Shown one piece after another: positions 6,463 to 7,746 of a stretch of DNA of 7,746 nt. The position numbers and the translations under genes are program-made. Source of the stretch: Desulfobacteraceae bacterium (GTDB taxonomy: Bacteria > Desulfobacterota > Desulfobacteria > Desulfobacterales > SURF-7); NCBI GenBank assembly GCA_030618925.1, contig JAUXCK010000116.1, positions 1 to 7,746 on the forward strand, written 5' to 3'. The notes below the pieces were generated by a model. It did not search any database and had not been told where the DNA came from. It worked only from the letters and a program-made list of their open reading frames with translations. Within the stretch, counting starts at the first letter, position 1; every line of letters begins with the position of its first letter.

Positions 6463-6930
6463 ATGTCAGACGGTTTAGACCTCTTCATCATTGACGATGA
6501 ATCAGAAGTATGTGAAGCAACAGCAGATATCATCAACCGGTTTTACACGTGGGGTGATGTGTACGTGTTTACAGATGATGAAGAGGCAGCGCTTTACCTG
6601 ATGAACCGTGACACCGGGATCGCCATTTTTGTTGTCGATGTATTTCTTAAAGACAAAAGCGGCTTCATGTTCCTTGATACCCTTTCAGAAAAATATACAT
6701 CAATTCATGACGACACCATCATCATTACCGGGCACTCCAGTGATGATGTGGTGGATATGTGTGTGGCGGCCGGCATCAACCATCTGCTTGAGAAACCAAT
6801 AAGGCCTTACGCCCTGCAGCTCTCTGTCCGGGCCATTGCATCCAAATACATGAAATTTGCCGACAAGCTTTTAAACAACAAATCGTTCAGCCGTGAATGC
6901 AGTCACATACTTGAATCGTTCAACGATTAA
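6463..6930 (+). CDS. Stand-alone CheY-like response regulator receiver
   Basis: The 155-residue protein consists of one receiver domain plus a short helical tail (about residues 125-155). All key residues are present: the acidic pair Asp11-Asp12 in LFIIDDES, the phospho-acceptor Asp59 in FVVDVFL, switch Thr89 in IIITGHS, and Lys111 followed by Pro112 in LLEKPIRPY. It should therefore be phosphorylated by a histidine kinase or phosphotransfer partner. There is no DNA-binding, cyclase or other output domain, so it probably acts by protein contact or as a phosphorelay intermediate. The start at 6463 puts the receiver at the N-terminus and has a good ribosome-binding site. It is transcribed away from manA and toward the radical SAM gene. 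No kinase is in the window, so its pathway cannot be named. The domain call is firm; the role is unknown. Confidence 0.9.
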   Translation: MSDGLDLFIIDDESEVCEATADIINRFYTWGDVYVFTDDEEAALYLMNRDTGIAIFVVDVFLKDKSGFMFLDTLSEKYTSIHDDTIIITGHSSDDVVDMCVAAGINHLLEKPIRPYALQLSVRAIASKYMKFADKLLNNKSFSRECSHILESFND

Positions 6931-6956
6931 ACATCTCCTCTCCACCTCCCCACTCC

Positions 6957-6996
6957 TTTCTATAAGTTATCTTAAAATTTTATTTATATATAGAAA
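6957..6996. repeat. AT-rich inverted repeat between convergent genes
   Basis: TTTCTATA (6957-6964) and TATAGAAA (6989-6996) are exact reverse complements around a 24-base AT-rich centre that itself contains the palindrome TAAAATTTTA (6973-6982). It lies in the 90-bp gap between the convergent receiver and radical SAM genes, where a bidirectional terminator would be expected. The stems are too AT-rich and the loop too long for a confident terminator call. Confidence 0.3.
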
Positions 6997-7020
6997 ATCG
7001 GGTCCTTTGGGCCAGGATCT

Positions 7021-7746
7021 TTATTTTGAGATAGCTGCCAACCTGAAAGGGTCGACATATTTTTTAAAGATTGCTCTGACCTCCATGCTTTTCTCATTGT
7101 CATAAAGCCTTTCAAATGTGCCCCGGATGCCGTTTCCGGAATGTACAAGTCCTTCACCCATATCTTTGTAGGCACTGACACCCAGTTGAAAGGCAATTGC
7201 CCCCAGCGAGTCGATGATGCGGTCCCTGAGCCCAAGACGTCCATTCCCTGTGGGTGATTTCCAGGCTTTTCGGGCCATATACAATGCAGACCTGACGGCA
7301 TTTTTGTTTGAAGCAACACGGCTGACCGTATCATACACCATGTAGGCGGCGACAAGCGGGCTCTGCATCAATGAATCCGAAACCATTCGATTCATTTCAG
7401 ATAGATCGGCAATGCACAATGCCGTGAGATACGTCATAGATCCCGGCTTTCCATATAGACAGGTGTCGTTTTTCATACTTTCCTGAAAAAAAACAGACCC
7501 CGGCAAGTCACAAAAGGAGCTCGGCTGGATACTGATCTTGTTCTCAATGCAAAATTTCGCAACATCTCGACCCGAGTGGTCTTCCAGGGAATAAAAATAA
7601 TCGTATGGCAGGCCTGTGATAAAAGCGCCATGAATCGATATCCCGTGGTCAATAATTTTTCGTATTTGTCCGGTATAGTATTCAGACACCGTAAGGCCGC
7701 TCTTTTTGATCTCTTTCACCGAGTTTTTGAAGTCGGAGGCCAAGCG
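7021..7746 (-). CDS. Radical SAM protein, C-terminal part
   Basis: The gene enters from the right edge; 241 codons to the stop are visible (the codon at the edge is CGC, Arg). The first 90 or so residues look like the last strands of a radical SAM barrel: IIDHGISIHGAFITGLP, then FCIENKISIQPSSFCDLPGSVFFQES, which fits the I-x-P...PGS/T-x-x-F/Y strand seen in B12-binding-type radical SAM proteins. The remaining 150 residues are helical and basic, with no recognised domain (for example VYDTVSRVASNKNAVRSALYMARKAW). The CxxxCxxC cluster motif and any B12-binding domain would lie outside the window, so the reaction is unknown. Cysteines seen here (in KFCIENK, SFCDLPG, TCLYG and ALCIADL) do not form a cluster motif. 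It is convergent with the receiver gene. The superfamily call is moderately sure; the subfamily is not assigned. Confidence 0.7.
   Translation of the reverse strand, partial: RLASDFKNSVKEIKKSGLTVSEYYTGQIRKIIDHGISIHGAFITGLPYDYFYSLEDHSGRDVAKFCIENKISIQPSSFCDLPGSVFFQESMKNDTCLYGKPGSMTYLTALCIADLSEMNRMVSDSLMQSPLVAAYMVYDTVSRVASNKNAVRSALYMARKAWKSPTGNGRLGLRDRIIDSLGAIAFQLGVSAYKDMGEGLVHSGNGIRGTFERLYDNEKSMEVRAIFKKYVDPFRLAAISK

Noticed and set aside
6914..6928. Hairpin AATCGTT-C-AACGATT at the end of the receiver gene
   Set aside because: It overlaps the last codons and is not followed by a T run, so it is not a convincing terminator.
6984..7355. Minus-strand open frame overlapping the radical SAM tail in another frame
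   Set aside because: It overlaps a longer frame with recognisable radical SAM features and its own peptide is low in domain character.
1..7746. Mobile elements, CRISPR arrays, defence genes, tRNA or rRNA
   Set aside because: No transposase, integrase, direct-repeat array, tRNA-like fold or rRNA segment was recognised on either strand.

Overview
The window looks like ordinary chromosomal DNA from a Gram-negative bacterium, most plausibly a deltaproteobacterium (Desulfobacterota). This rests on gene flavour only: a MaoC-type hydratase, a BmrC/BmrD-like exporter pair, an exported protein resembling the DUF4412 family, and a radical SAM protein with a long helical tail. There is no rRNA or other marker gene to confirm the lineage. 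I saw no mobile element, CRISPR array, tRNA or rRNA.

Layout from left to right. (1) Positions 1-187, minus strand: the N-terminus of a MaoC/hydratase-2-like enoyl-CoA hydratase that runs off the left edge. (2) Positions 188-387: a 200-bp intergenic stretch with a perfect 20-bp palindrome and a second, imperfect dyad. (3) Positions 388-1140, minus: an exported protein resembling DUF4412. (4) Positions 1261-4972, minus: two overlapping ABC half-transporter genes that together form an asymmetric heterodimeric exporter. (5) Positions 5002-6210, minus: a complete type I mannose-6-phosphate isomerase (manA). (6) Positions 6211-6462: a divergent intergenic region with a TTCAATA-N4-TATTGAA dyad. (7) Positions 6463-6930, plus: a stand-alone CheY-like receiver. 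(8) Positions 7021-7746, minus: the C-terminal part of a radical SAM protein that runs off the right edge, convergent with the receiver gene.

manA and the two ABC genes read leftward with a 29-bp gap and then an overlap, so they look like one transcription unit. The DUF4412-like gene follows after 120 bp and could be a distal member. The clearest biochemical inference concerns the exporter. The 582-residue subunit has Asp in place of the catalytic Walker B Glu. The 658-residue partner keeps the Glu but has a degenerate signature motif. Together they predict one consensus and one degenerate ATP site, as in BmrCD and TM287/288. No direct functional link between the isomerase and the exporter is evident beyond co-orientation. 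The receiver is an orphan: no histidine kinase is in the window.

I find no convincing new multi-gene system. The points worth a second look are the exporter asymmetry and extracytoplasmic insert, the divergent-promoter dyad, the perfect palindrome, and a G8 tract at the catalytic arginine codon of manA.
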